In this document: piece after piece, positions 22,009 to 33,000 of the stretch
Numbering within the stretch: position 1 is the first letter of the stretch
Layout: the number at the start of each line of letters is the position of its first letter
Source: Diacronema lutheri
Taxonomy: Eukaryota > Haptophyta > Pavlovophyceae > Pavlovales > Pavlovaceae
Assembly (NCBI GenBank): GCA_019448385.1
Contig: JAGTXO010000012.1
Span: 518,501-582,500, forward strand
Direction of reading: 5' to 3'
Length of the DNA stretch: 64,000 nucleotides
Translations under genes and position numbers: made by a program
The notes under the pieces: generated by a model
What the model saw: only the letters and a program-made list of their open reading frames with translations
Told to the model about the DNA's origin: nothing
Databases searched by the model: none

Positions 22009-23137
22009 ATGCTGTCGCGTCTGCGCCCTCGAATGCATATGCGCGTGCGCACGTTCGCGCAGTCGGTAAGCGCCGAGTTGGTGAAGCAGCTGCGCCAGCG
22101 CACGGGTGCGCCCATCAACAAGTGCAAGCAGGCGCTCGAGGCGGAAAAGGGCGACCTCGACGCGGCGGCGACATGGCTACGCAAGAGCGGGATCGCGACC
22201 GCGCAGAAGAAGGCGTCGCGCGGTGCCAACGAGGGCGTGGTAGGTGCGCTCGCAACGCCGTCGCTCGACCGGGTGGCGCTGATTGAGCTCAACTCCGAGA
22301 CCGACTTTGTCGCGCGCAACGAGGTCTTCCAGCACCTGTCGCGCACCGTCGCCGCGGCTGCGCTCGAACTGCCCTCCTCAGGTGCAGGTGCCCTCGTCGA
22401 GCTGCACGTGCCGGAGCTGCTTGCCGCGCACGTTGACTACGATGGGCGCAGGCAGACTGTGGAGGAGGCGATCATCTCCGGCGTCGCCTCGCTTGGTAAG
22501 GCTACCCGCCCGGCGCGTGCCGACGGGCACGCGCACCGCGCCGGCTGTTGCGTGCGCTCGAATCGCGCGCGCACCCCGCGTCGCCCCGCCCTCGGTGAGA
22601 ATCCTTCCGCGCGCGCACGGCGCAGGCGAGAACCTGATGCTTCGCCGAGCGTGCGTCGTGCGCGCGAGCGATGGCGTCGTCGGCTACTATGTTCACAACT
22701 CGTATGTGCACAACTTTGGGCGCACGGCCGCAGCTGTCGCGCTCGAGGCGCCAGGCGCGCTCGGCACCGCGCGCGAGGCCATCGCCGAGCTCGGGCAGAA
22801 GCTGGCGATGCACGCCGTCGCGGCCGCGCCGCAATACCTCAGCCGCGCGTCCGTGCCGGCAGTCAAAATCGCTGAAGAGTCTGACGTGATTCGCGCGCAG
22901 CTCGCAACGTCCAAGAAGGGCGCGGACGTGATCGACAAGATTATGGCCGGCAAGCTTGGCAAGTTTTACGAGGAGGCGTGTCTGCTTGACCAGACGTACG
23001 TGCTCGAGGACGTGGGCAAGGTAAGCACGCTCGTCGCCACGCGCGCGAAGGAGCTCGAAACGGAGATCGTCGTCACGGGCTTTGCGCGCTACCATCTCGG
23101 CGGCACCGTGCAAGATAGCCCGCCAGACGGGCGGTAA
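22009..23137 (+). CDS. TSFM: Mitochondrial translation elongation factor Ts
   Basis: Guanine-nucleotide exchange factor for organellar EF-Tu. Exons 22009-22495 and 22626-23137 (intron 130 nt, donor GTAAGG, acceptor GGCGCAG) give 332 residues. The start MLSRLRPRMHMRVRTFAQS is basic and acid-free, like a mitochondrial presequence. The UBA-like N domain reads LVKQLRQRTGAPINKCKQAL with the usual CK..L and MRKSG-like WLRKSG; the core has ELNSETDFVARNEVFQ, the EF-Tu-contact motif. The splice joins ASLG to ENLMLRRACVV, the expected start of the second core subdomain. It follows the PRMT3-like gene on the same strand after about 106 bp. A plastid location cannot be excluded, since plastid EF-Ts is often plastid-encoded. 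Confidence 0.92.
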
Positions 23138-23270
23138 GATGCCGAGCCGCGCGTCAGGGCAAGGCGCCGCACGTGTGACATGTCGCCTCCTCGGCTGCGA
23201 GCCCGACGAGACGACGACGGACGCGCCGTGGAACCCCGACTGTGAGAATCCTAAGTCAAAGTCGGAAGGC

Positions 23271-23906
23271 ATGGCGGTCCTCCTCGCAGGGACGATTCCG
23301 CTCCTGCTGGCGCTCTCCCGCCATCCGATCACACGGCAAAGCGAGGCGTCCGCCCATACGGTGTCACGTCGAAGCGCACTGTCCACCTTTGGCGCCTTCG
23401 GCGTGTCGATCTTCGCGGTGACGGGTGCGCCAGTGGCCGTGCGCGCCGCGGCCGACTCGCAGAAGAGCCGCGGGCTGAGCGAGCCGCAGCTGAAGGCGAG
23501 GCTGCTCGCGGACATTGTTGACGCGCGCTTCATGGTCACTGGCAAGCTCTCGCAGGACTTGTACGCGGACACGGCCAAATTCACCGACGAGATCGACACG
23601 TACGACATGCCCAACTTCATCAAGGGCACAGGCCTTCTCTTCGACGGCGAGCGCAGCGAGTTCAAGCTGATCGGCGACCTGGAGTTTGCCGATGAGGGCA
23701 GGACGGTACGCTACCGCTTTGATGAGATCCTCTCCTTTCGGATCCCTCTGCAACCGCGGAGCCGGGTCAGTGGCCGCGTCGAGCTCAAGCGCGGCGACGA
23801 CGGCCTCATCCAGAGCTACCGCGAGTTTTGGGACCAGTCCGTTCCCGAGACGCTTTTGAACGTTGTGCTCGACGGATTTGGCGTGAAGCGCGCCGCATTC
23901 ACGTGA
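23271..23906 (+). CDS. Predicted thylakoid-lumen NTF2/SnoaL-like protein
   Basis: 211 residues from the ATG at 23271. Hydrophobic start MAVLLAGTIPLLLALS, then a twin-arginine signal SRRSALSTFGAFGVSIFAV ending VRAAA, as for lumenal proteins. The mature domain (LLADIVDARFMVTGKLSQDL, YADTAKFTDEIDTYD, then FRIPLQPRSRVSGRVELKR, GLIQSYREFWD) has the pattern of NTF2-like plastid proteins such as the DUF2358 type. No enzymatic function can be assigned. It lies 133 bp after EF-Ts on the same strand and converges with SURF1. Confidence 0.75.
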   Translation: MAVLLAGTIPLLLALSRHPITRQSEASAHTVSRRSALSTFGAFGVSIFAVTGAPVAVRAAADSQKSRGLSEPQLKARLLADIVDARFMVTGKLSQDLYADTAKFTDEIDTYDMPNFIKGTGLLFDGERSEFKLIGDLEFADEGRTVRYRFDEILSFRIPLQPRSRVSGRVELKRGDDGLIQSYREFWDQSVPETLLNVVLDGFGVKRAAFT

Positions 23907-24083
23907 AAATTGAACCCACACACACGGCCCCCCGCCCTCCTCGAAGTCGGCTGAGGAAGCCCGCACCGACGATCGTAAAAAAGCCTCACGCCAACCCCGG
24001 CGAGCTTCACGCCGCCCCGGCCCGGATCGCCGCAGTCCCGAGGCCTCCGCGCGCGTGCATGAGCGCCAGCCAAGCCAAACACT

Positions 24084-24854
24084 TCATCGCCGGAAGCGCA
24101 GCGCGACCATGGCCGCCGAGGCGGCGCACAGCGTCGCCCATGTGCCTGCATACACGAGGTGCATCGGCGGCTCGACGCGGAAGGAGACGAGCGACGAAGC
24201 GGAGCGCGGCCGCGGCCAGACACCCTTCGGATCGTCAGACCTCGCCGTCGCCTCGACGAGCAGCGGCACGGCGTCGAAGAGCTCGGCGTCGAGCGCCATC
24301 CCGGCGACGTCAATCCAAAAATAGCTGCCGCGCTCCGGGTCGTTTGGCAGGGCGAAGGAGCCGGGCTCCTCGGCGGCGCGCACGACGCCCTCCACGCACA
24401 CCTCGCCGCGCGGCTGCTCGATCGCCGCGACCTTGTCGCGCGGCACCCATCCGCGGTTGACGAGGACGGAGACGCGCTCGCCGTGCAGCGGCGTCAGCAC
24501 GAGCCACCCGGTGTGCACGTCGCCGCTTGGAGCGGGCGGGGAACCGGCGGGCGGGCTGCGCGGCCCGACGAGCATCTGGTGCTCGTGGTCAAGGCGCCCG
24601 CTCACGACCACGCGAGTGAACTCAGGCGGCGACGGCTCGTGCTCGACGACCGCCTCGAGCGCGCGCGGCGAAGCGGCAAGCACGCGCTTGCGCGACTCCA
24701 CCAGGTCGCATTTCCAGCGGTAACGCTGCGCCTGCCACGCGGCGAGCCCACCCGTGCCGAGCACCATCGAGCCGAACACCGCGCGGCCGAGCGTGTCACT
24801 CCCCGTTGCCCGGCTCGCGCCGGCGCTAAGCCGCCGCGCGAAGCTGGACGCCAT
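24084..24854 (-). CDS. SURF1: SURF1, cytochrome c oxidase assembly factor
   Basis: 256 residues; the ATG at 24854 gives MASSFARRLSAGASRATGS, a mitochondrial presequence. Family features: first transmembrane helix followed by AAWQAQRYRWK (the W-Q-x-x-R motif), FTRVVVSGRLDHEHQMLVGP, VNRGWVPRDKV, and PPMHLVYAGTW just before the C-terminal transmembrane helix. SURF1 sits in the inner mitochondrial membrane and helps insert heme a into COX1. Length is normal. It shares a 55-bp head-to-head upstream region with the proteasome gene. Confidence 0.93.
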   Translation of the reverse strand: MASSFARRLSAGASRATGSDTLGRAVFGSMVLGTGGLAAWQAQRYRWKCDLVESRKRVLAASPRALEAVVEHEPSPPEFTRVVVSGRLDHEHQMLVGPRSPPAGSPPAPSGDVHTGWLVLTPLHGERVSVLVNRGWVPRDKVAAIEQPRGEVCVEGVVRAAEEPGSFALPNDPERGSYFWIDVAGMALDAELFDAVPLLVEATARSDDPKGVWPRPRSASSLVSFRVEPPMHLVYAGTWATLCAASAAMVALRFRR

Positions 24855-24909
24855 TCGCGCGAAGCGGGCCTGTGTAGGCTTCGGCTCGCAGCGTGCGGTC
24901 GAAGGCGCC
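24855..24909. promoter_or_regulatory. 55-bp divergent promoter space
   Basis: Space between the SURF1 ATG (24854, reverse) and the proteasome beta-2 ATG (24910, forward). No recognisable element was seen. Confidence 0.35.
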
Positions 24910-26193
24910 ATGTCGACCGCCAGCATCGCGCAAGCGCTCAACGAGCAGCGCGGCGGGTTCGATTTTGAGCTGGCGAAGCGGTGCGCGTCGCGGCGCTCGC
25001 GCGCGTGCGCGTGCGTGAGTACCGCTGCGCCCGCCGCACGGCGACGGACGAGCTCGTTCGCGACCGCCCCTCACGCGCACGTCTGCGGCGCGCGCGCCGA
25101 CCTTGCGGCCACGCAGGAATGCCGCGCTCGAGGGGGCGGGCATGAAGGTGCCGCGCGCGACGAAGACGGGCACAACCATCGTCGGGATGGTCTACAAGGC
25201 ACGCGCGCGCGCGCGCGCGCTGCGCCGTCGCGCCTTCTCGCGGGCGCCGTCCGCGGGCGTCGCGTGGCGTGCTCCTACTGAGCTCTCGTCGACGCGCGCC
25301 GCGCGCGTACGCGCCGCCCGGCCGACCGACCGACCAATCGCCGCGCGCAGGACGGGGTGGTGCTCGGTGCGGACACACGCTCGACGCAGGGCCCGACCGT
25401 CGCGGATAAGAACTGCCAGAAGATCCACTACATTGCGGACAACATTTGGTGCTGTGGCGCGGGGACGGCGGCCGACACGGAGTTCACGACGGCGCTCATC
25501 TCGTCAAAGGTTGAGCTGCATCGCATGGCGACGGGCAAGCAGCCGCGGCTCGTCACGGCGCTCACGATGCTCAAGCGCCTCCTCTTCCGGTTCGTCGCAC
25601 GGCCCGCGCCGGCCGCGCGGCCGCGCACGGCACACGGCGCGGTGCGGTGCGGCGTGGGAGGGGGGGGGGGGGGGCAAAAGCTGCGCGCCGTCGCGAGCTC
25701 ATTGCGCGCGCTCGTGCCGTGCGTGGACGCTGCGCCTTGCGGCCGCAGGTACCAGGGCCACGTCGGCGCCGCGCTGATCCTCGGCGGCGTCGACTGTAAC
25801 GGTCCCGCGCTCTACCAGGTCTACCCGCACGGCTCGACCGACTACCTGCCGTATGTGACGATGGGCTCGGGCTCGGTGAACGCGATGGCCATCTTCGAGT
25901 CGGAGTACAAGGACGGGCTGACGCAGGAGGAGGCGATGAAGCTCGTGCACAAGGCGGTCCTCTCGGGCATCTTCAACGACCTCGGCTCGGGCTCCAACGT
26001 TGACCTGTGCGTGATCACACGCGAGGGGCACACGCTGCACCGCGGGTACGACCAGCCCAACCCGCGCCGCTTCCGCTACCCGGGCGGCTTCACCTACACC
26101 AACGGCACGACGCCCACGCTCTCCAGCTCGTTCACGCCCTCGCGCACGCCTGCTGCCGTGGTGGGCGGCGCCGGGATGGAGGTCGACGCGTAG
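24910..26193 (+). CDS. PSMB7: 20S proteasome subunit beta-2 (PSMB7 type)
   Basis: Catalytic trypsin-like subunit. Four exons, 24910-24980, 25117-25198, 25351-25589 and 25749-26193, give 278 residues. The propeptide ends TKTG and the mature chain starts [11 protein letters not shown] with the catalytic Thr1; Asp17 is in LGADTR and Lys33 in VADKNC. Other hallmarks: [44 protein letters not shown]. The splices rebuild [23 protein letters not shown] and [13 protein letters not shown]. The second intron must start with GC (AAG|GCACGC), a GC-AG intron; the others start GTGCGC and GTTCGT. The third intron contains a 15-nt G run. Confidence 0.95.
25660..25674. repeat. G15 tract in proteasome intron 3
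   Basis: Fifteen consecutive G on the forward strand, within the intron 25590-25748. Confidence 0.9.
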
Positions 26194-26342
26194 TGCGGCA
26201 ATCGGTCGGAGCGTGCCTGGGGGGGCGGCGCTTGGGCGTGCCTCGTTGGGGAACCCGGTGCTAAATGCGCTGTTATCGTCGCCGAATCTCCGGCATTGCC
26301 TGAGCCACGTGGATACGCACGCCCCGGCACAAGGCGCGCGGT

Positions 26343-29151
26343 TCAGAGGTTCCCGTTCGCGGTGAGGAAGTGCTCAAACTCGTGCGCGTCGATCGCGGCG
26401 TCATCGTCGTCGCCAAAGATGTCGTTGAGCATCGAGTCGACCTCGTCGACCGTCAAGTCGATGGGCAGGCCGGAGAGGAACGTGCGGAATTCGCGCAGCG
26501 TGATCTCGCCAGAGTTGTCCTGGTCGAGCATTTGGAACATCTCCTTTGCGATCAGCGTCGCGTTCTCGACGGGCGCGTCATCGTCGTCAGCCATCACTTG
26601 ACAGAACTCCTCAAAGCTCACCTGCCCATCGGCCTGTGCAGCGCGGTGCGCCGCGGCACGGGGGACGCGAGTGCTTCAGCGCAGCGCGTGCGGGGGGGGG
26701 GCGCCAAAGCGCGCGACGCGCGCGCGTGACAACTTCCCACTCCCCTCCCCACCCAAACATGATGCGCGCGATGCGCTCCGCGCGTGTCGCCGCTTACGCC
26801 CGTGTCCATCTCGAGCACGAGCCGCTCGGCCTCGGCCTGCTCGACGTGCTGGCCGAGATTGCGGAGCAAATTGAACAGCTCCTTCGAATCGATCGAGCCC
26901 GAGTTGTCCTCGTCGAAGAGGCGGAAGGCATCGAGCAAGTCGGCTTTCTGCTTTGGGTCGATTTGGCGCTTGTGCGCCTGCTGGCCGTCGGACCGCCCGT
27001 TGATCTTCTTGAGACGTCGAATCTGCGATTGGAGCGAGGCGAGCACTTTCATCGTCTTGATCGAGCTCTCGAGCCGCACCTCGCGGATGGTCAAATCGAT
27101 CATCTTTGGCCGCTTGAGCAGCGCGACGGACGTGACGAGCGTGAGGCGCGGCAGCACGGGCCGCACGAGCGCCATGCACACGACGACGGACAGGATGCAG
27201 ACGGGCAGCAGGTACTGCATCTGCACGGCGGGCGAGAACATGATCGACCAGAAGACGGAGAAGAGGCCAACGAGGTAGATCGCCGCGAGCAGCAGCGTCG
27301 TGCGCAGGAAGTGGATGAGGAAGTCGGGCCCGGCAGCGCCCGCGGGGAAGAGCTGCTCGTGCTTGGAGAGCAGCTTGACGGGCGGCTGCGCCTCGTACGC
27401 GGGCAGCGCGCCGCGGTGGCCCGTCATCACCTGCCGCACGTTGCTCTCCATCGGCGGGCTGAGCTGCGACTGGATCCAGCGTAGCTTGTGGTTGAGCCAG
27501 ACGAGCGCGCCCGCGAGGCAGCAGCCGAGGAGCGCGAGGATCACGCACGAGCCAACGTCGCCCGCGAGCTGGAAGAGGACGTAGGTGATGAGCATCATGA
27601 GCGCAATCACCATCCACGTCAGCTCGTGCACGATGACGATCCGCTCGAGCGTCTCGCCCAGGCAGTTGTCGAGGTAGCGGCCAAAGTCGAACGTGTTCGT
27701 CACCTGCGAGTTCTTGCGCCCCTCGCCGTTGGCAGCGCCCCAAATGAAGCGCGCGCGCAGCAAGATGTAGTTGTGCAGCTCGTCCGACTCGGGCCGGCCG
27801 GTCGTGAGCCCCTCGCCAGCCTCAACATCCAGATCGTCCTCCGCGTGCACGACGCCGTCAAATCCGACGGGGATGCGCCCTCCGCCATTGTAGCGCCACT
27901 CGAGATACTCATCCTTGGGCATTTGCATTGTGGGCGGCTTGAGCTGAGCGCCGCGGGCGCGCGGTGGCGAAGGAAGAGGGAAACGGGCGGGGTCGGCGGC
28001 GCATGGGCGGGACGAAGGCAAAGCCGCCGGTCGAGCGCAGGCCAAACTTTGCGAGCTTTGTCGACGGCAGGTTGGCCGCCTTGCTCTGCTGGCCGACGCC
28101 CGCGTCGCGCAAGAAGCGCTTGGTCTGCTCCTCGAGCTCGGCCCACTTGTTGCGCGTCTGCACCTGCACGAAGAGCACCCACATGACGAGCCCGAGGTAG
28201 AGCATCATCGTGAAGAAGAGGCCAAAGTGCACGGTCTCAAAGAGGTGGAGCAAGTGGTCCTGGTCGCCGTAGATAAGCATCGACAGCTGCTGAAAGATGC
28301 CCGACTTGATCATGAAGAAAGTGACGAGCGCGATGAAGCCGAGCACGGTCACCTCGCCGAACAGCGCGTTGATCACCAGCTTCTCCGACGGCGAGCGGTT
28401 GTGGTCCTGTGCGGCGCGGCGCGCACGGCGTGCGCGCCGCGAGCGGTAGGCGGCTGAGCGGCCCGAGCGGCGCGCCGCGCACGCTGCGCAGCGCGCGCGC
28501 GCGCACGAGCTTGTGCTTGGCCTTCTCGAAGATGATCGTGAGGAGGATGAGGAAGAGGATCATCGTCGTAGCCATCTCGTCATCCATGTCCGTCGGCGGA
28601 TGCACGTGCTCGTGATGCTCGCACCCGTGCTCATCGGCATGGCCGTGGCTGTCGGCGGCGTGGTGACCCCCGTCGTGGTGGTCGCTCACGTGCGCCGCGC
28701 CAGCGTCGCCGTGCGGCGCGTGCGCGGCCGGGGACGGCGCGCTGTGCGAGTGGTCCTCGGACCCCGCGTGCGCACCGTCCGCCGCGTGCGCATGCTCCGC
28801 CGCGTGCGCGGGCTCCGCGGCGTGCGCATGCTCCGCCGCGTGCGCGGGCTCCGCGGCGTGCGCGGGCTCCGCGGCGTGTGCGGACTCGGTCGCGTGCGCT
28901 GGCTCCGCCACGTGCGCCGGCTCCGCCACGTGCGCCGGAGCTGGTAACGCCCACGCGTCCGGCACCGCGCTCTTCTCCGCAATGGACGCGCTCATCGCCG
29001 CGAGAGCGTGGTGCGCGCGCACCTCATCAGCACGCGCTGCGGCGCTTGCGCCGATGGGCTGTGCGCGGTCCGGCACACCGGCCTCCGCGCCGGCAGCGGC
29101 CGCCACCGCCGCCGCCACGCAGGCGGCGAGCAGGCTCGCGCGCCGCGACAT
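26343..29151 (-). CDS. MLO-like seven-transmembrane protein with C-terminal EF-hands
   Basis: Four exons, 28507-29151, 28014-28406, 26798-27943 and 26343-26633, encode ~824 residues (the 70-nt intron 27944-28013 is the least certain). A signal peptide (MSRRASLLAACVAAAVAAAA) is followed by a ~180-residue outside region of AHAAEP-type repeats and a His-rich stretch. Seven hydrophobic segments follow. MLO features: EKLVINALFGEVTVLGFIAL, LRARFIW...FDFGRYLDN...LE and a helix starting LTWMVIALMML. Beyond the last helix are a coiled stretch and four EF-hand-like loops, including FDEDNSGSIDSKE, one completed by splicing (MDTG+ADGQVSFEE) and DQDNSGEITLRE. Plant MLO proteins bind calmodulin through the tail; here calcium sensing seems built in. 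The gene is divergent from the histidine phosphatase gene. Confidence 0.82.
26692..26701. repeat. G10 tract in MLO-like gene intron
   Basis: Ten G on the forward strand, which is C on the gene's sense strand, inside the intron 26634-26797. Confidence 0.85.
28778..28940. repeat. 18-bp tandem repeats encoding AHAAEP units
   Basis: About nine degenerate 18-bp units in the first exon of the MLO-like gene encode Ala-His-Ala-Ala-Glu-Pro/His. With the following His-rich stretch they make a likely metal-binding or pH-sensing extracytosolic segment. Confidence 0.85.
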
Positions 29152-29216
29152 GCCGGAACGAAAGACAACGCCCAGCGCCGAATTTTGAGCCGCGCCGACC
29201 CTTTTGAAAACGCGCG
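29152..29216. promoter_or_regulatory. 65-bp divergent promoter space
   Basis: Separates the MLO-like and histidine phosphatase ATGs. It contains slightly AT-richer bases (GAATTTTGAG, CTTTTGAAAA) near the forward start. Confidence 0.35.
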
Positions 29217-29978
29217 ATGAGCGCCCTCGCGACGTTTGCAGCGCTCGGCGCGACGACGGCACGGGCGCCAGGCGTGCCGCTGGTGGTACACTTCGTGCGG
29301 CACGGGCAGGCAACTCACAACGTCCGCGCCGAGCTGCGCCGCGAGGAGGGCTGCTCCCACGGTGAGTTCATCGCCCAGATGCAGGCGGACGACGAATTTG
29401 ACGCGGACCTGACCGAGATGGGTAGGCAGCAGGCGCGTGCGGCGGCGGCCGGCACGGCCAAACTGTCTATCGAGCTCGTGGTCGTAAGCCCGCTTAGCCG
29501 CGCGATCGAGACCGCCCTCCTGATCTTTGGCGACGCACAGTCCAGCGTGCCATTCGTCTCGAGCGAGCTCCTGCGCGAGTGGAACGGCCTCCTGTTGAAC
29601 GCCAAGCGGCGCAGGAGGCCAGAACTCGCAGCGCGCTTCCCGCGCGTCGATTTTGCCGGCATCCCGGAGAGCGACGAGTCGTGGACAGAGGTGCTCGAGC
29701 CCGCGGACGAGGTCGCGGAGCGCGGCGTACGCTTCCTCGAATGGCTGGCGCAACGGCCAGAGCGCGAGATCGCCGTGGTCGCACACGGCGGAATCTACGC
29801 GCAGCTGTTCAGCCACGCGCGCGTGCACGATGACAGCGCGTTCCTGCGACGCCGCTTCGGCAACTGCGAGGTGCGCAGTGCGGAGCTCTCCGTGCGCGCC
29901 TCGGAAAAGGGGAAGGGCGGGGCTGAATTCATGTTTGGCAAATGTCCTGCACCTGCGACGAGGCTCCCAGCCTCGTGA
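29217..29978 (+). CDS. Histidine phosphatase (phosphoglycerate mutase-like)
   Basis: 253 residues, single exon. The phosphohistidine motif is HFVRHGQATHN near the N-terminus, the second active-site His is in VVAHGGIYAQLF, and LVVVSPLSRAIETALL provides the conserved Arg and the helix after it. This is the pattern of the branch 1 histidine phosphatase superfamily. Substrates vary widely in this family (sugar phosphates, proteins, nucleotides) and cannot be told here. No targeting signal is obvious. The 3' end converges with the fusion gene at 57 bp. Confidence 0.88.
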   Translation: MSALATFAALGATTARAPGVPLVVHFVRHGQATHNVRAELRREEGCSHGEFIAQMQADDEFDADLTEMGRQQARAAAAGTAKLSIELVVVSPLSRAIETALLIFGDAQSSVPFVSSELLREWNGLLLNAKRRRRPELAARFPRVDFAGIPESDESWTEVLEPADEVAERGVRFLEWLAQRPEREIAVVAHGGIYAQLFSHARVHDDSAFLRRRFGNCEVRSAELSVRASEKGKGGAEFMFGKCPAPATRLPAS

Positions 29979-30035
29979 GGCTTGATGACGATGACAACTG
30001 GAAGAAAACTGCATTCTGAGTCAGTCTGATCAGTC

Positions 30036-33000
30036 TCACGTGCCCTCCCGACCCGGGCGCAGCGAGATGCGGCCCGATGCGCCGCCGGAGCTCGCGGCGG
30101 CTGGGTTCACCTTGCTCACCTTGCGCGACCTGCCGCCTGCGCCGCCGACGCCGCGCAGCGCACCGCCGATCGAGGCAATGATCGTCCCGGCCGTCGTCCC
30201 GGCCCCGCTCCGCGTGCGGGACGGGGCCGCGTGTGCTTCGCTCTGCGTGCTCGGTCCTGCTGCCTGCCCACCAGCGCCATCTGCCGCGGCGGTGGGGCTC
30301 GGCAAGGCGTCCGCGTCGTCCGCCGCGTCATCTGCGCGACTGGGCTCCATGCCGCCGTTGCTGTCGGCCTGCGCATCGGCGCCGCGCGACGCATCGAGGT
30401 CCACCTTGGCCGCGCGCTGAATGACGGGCAGGAAGTCGCGGATGACCTCGTTCACGCCGGAGACGGTGGCAAGCACGACGGCCGCCGAGATGCGCGCCCG
30501 CACCTGCGCGTCCCACGCGTCCGCCCACATGACGTGGAACGCGTCGACCGCGCCGATGATCGCCTGCCATTCGGCGGTGCGCTCCACGACCGTCTGGCCG
30601 TTGGGCGCGACGAGCAGCACGTCGACGCGCGTCAGCTGGCCGCCCGACGCGCGCCACGCGTAGCACTCAGCCACGCACCACAGCCGCTCCATCAACGTCG
30701 GCCCGCAGAGGAGGAGGAGCCGACGGCAGCGCGCCATGTAGACCGTGACGTGCTGCAGCACCTCGCGCTGTCGGAGGAGCGGGTCGGCGCACATCGCGTC
30801 GATCCAGACGACGGGAGCGCGGCCGTGCGCGCGCCTCCATTCGCGCGCCCACGCGCTCAGCACGCGCGTCTTGTCCGCCGCCGAGTCCGCCCACGAGTGC
30901 ACGACGTACGCGTCCGCGTGTGCGGCGGCCAGCTGCTCGCCGGAGCGCGCAGCGCCGTGGCCGAGCTGCAGCGTCGCGGCCGGCGCCTGCATCTGCTGCA
31001 GCGCCAGTTTGCTCGCACGCAAGGACACGCCGCCGCCGATGGATGGCGAGCCCACGGCGCGCAACGACGTGCGCGGCTCGCGCACGCGCGGCGGTGCCTC
31101 CTGCGCACAGGGCGCCGCGCTTGGCTTTCTCAGCCGCTTGGACGGCTCGGTGAATGGCGGCCGCATGCGCGGCGGAGGCGGCGAAGCGCAAAGTACGTCG
31201 GCAGCCGCTCCGTCGAGCGGCGTGCCGTCCGCTCCCGCGCCGATGCACGCGGCTCTGTCGCTAGGGCGCCCGCTCCGCGACAGCGGGTCCTGCGTGACGA
31301 AACTCTCGCGGCACGACTCGGCCGCGTTGCTGTCGGACGTGACGCCCTCCAACGCGCTGCACACCGACATCGTCGGCGCTTCGTGCGTGCCGCGCACCGA
31401 GCTCGTGCGGTCGCGCCCGTATGAGTTTCGGCCGAGGAGCAAGCGGATGAGACCGCTCCCGCTCGTCCGCCGCTCGGTGCCGTGCGCCTCCATCCTGTTG
31501 TCGAAGGAGAGCGCGCGCAGCGCTCGCTCGGTGAGCTGCACGGGCACGAAGCAGAGCAGCGCCTCGCGCACCAGCGCAGCCGGGTCGCGCTCGTCCATCG
31601 TGCCAAAGCCCGAGAGCACGGCAAGGGGCGCGTGCGCGCCGCGGCCCGACGCGAGCCACGAGAGGCGCGCCTGCACGCCGAGCCGCGCGCTCGGCAGGAG
31701 CGCGAAGGCGACGGTGCCGGCGCAGAGCGCGAGGTGGATCGACCGAGCGGCACGCGTTGCCGCCGTGTCGCTCGTCGCGCCGGCGAGCTGCGCGACGCGT
31801 AGCGCGGCGGTCGCGCTGGCGAGCACCGCAGCCGACAGCCAGAGGAGCCACAGCGCATGGGCCTCGCCGCCATCGTAAAGGGAGACGGCGGCGGAGTGCA
31901 GCCTGTACCGCAGCGCGCTGAGGACGAGCGCGGCCGAGGGGGTCGCCGCGCCGCCAATCCCGGCCAGATGCACGATGAGATGCACACCGAGCGGGGGCGC
32001 GCGCGCGCCCGCTTCCGTGGTCGTGAGCGCGAGCGCGCCGATGCACGCGGCCACCGTCGTGGCGTACAGGAGCGCGAACGCGCCGCCGACCGCAAAGATT
32101 CGCTCGCGCATCGCACGCACCGGCATCAGGCCGAGCAGCGTGACAAGGACGCCCGACTGTAGCGCAGCCCACAGCCCACTTGTAATGCCCGCAGGATCGA
32201 CGGCGAGCGCAAGAAGGGCGCAACGCGCGCTCGAGTGCCGCCCGTCGCCGCACGCGCGCGGCATGCCGTCCACGCTCGTCACGCCGAGCGCGACTGTCAC
32301 GACGCCCGCGAGCACCGCGGCGGCGATGAGCGTCGAGCCGACGACGGCGCTGACGCGTGCCGCCACGTTGCGCCGCGCGAGCGCCTGCCGTTGCGCGCGC
32401 TCGAGGAGGAGCACAATGTCGAGCTCGTCGAGCACGCCGCTGTCCGCGGACGCGCCGGCGGTGCTGACGTCGCGCGCGCGCCCAAAGAAGCCAAGGCTGC
32501 TGCCGCTGTTGCTCGTCGAGTGCATGGACGCGGGCCACGCGCCCGACGCCTCGTGCGCCTTGGCGCCGCCAGCCGCAAGCGGTGCGCGCCGCATGGGCAG
32601 CGGCAGCGCAGAGCCTGGACGCGGCTGCGCGCCCGCGCCGAGCGGCAGCATGGCGCTCGCCGGGCGCGTGTGCGAAGCGACGGGCACGGTCTCGTTCGCG
32701 GCGAGCCGCACGAGCGCCGCGTTGGGCACTTTGCTCGGCCTCGCGGCGCGCGTGCTCATCTCGCCACCTTGCTCGGCCAGCGGCGAGCACGAGCGCGCGG
32801 CATGGTCCGCGCTGCACGAGCTGCACGCCCAGTCGGATTGGCTGGCCCCAGGGAGCGCGAGCCGCTCGGCGCCCGGCTCCCTCATCTCGGGCGGTTGCTG
32901 GAACGGTAGCGACGCCTCGCCAACGGATGTTGTGGCGCTGCGCACGTCCGAGGTGCGCGCGCTCGAGCGTATGAACGGGCCGAGGAGGGCGCGCTCGTGG

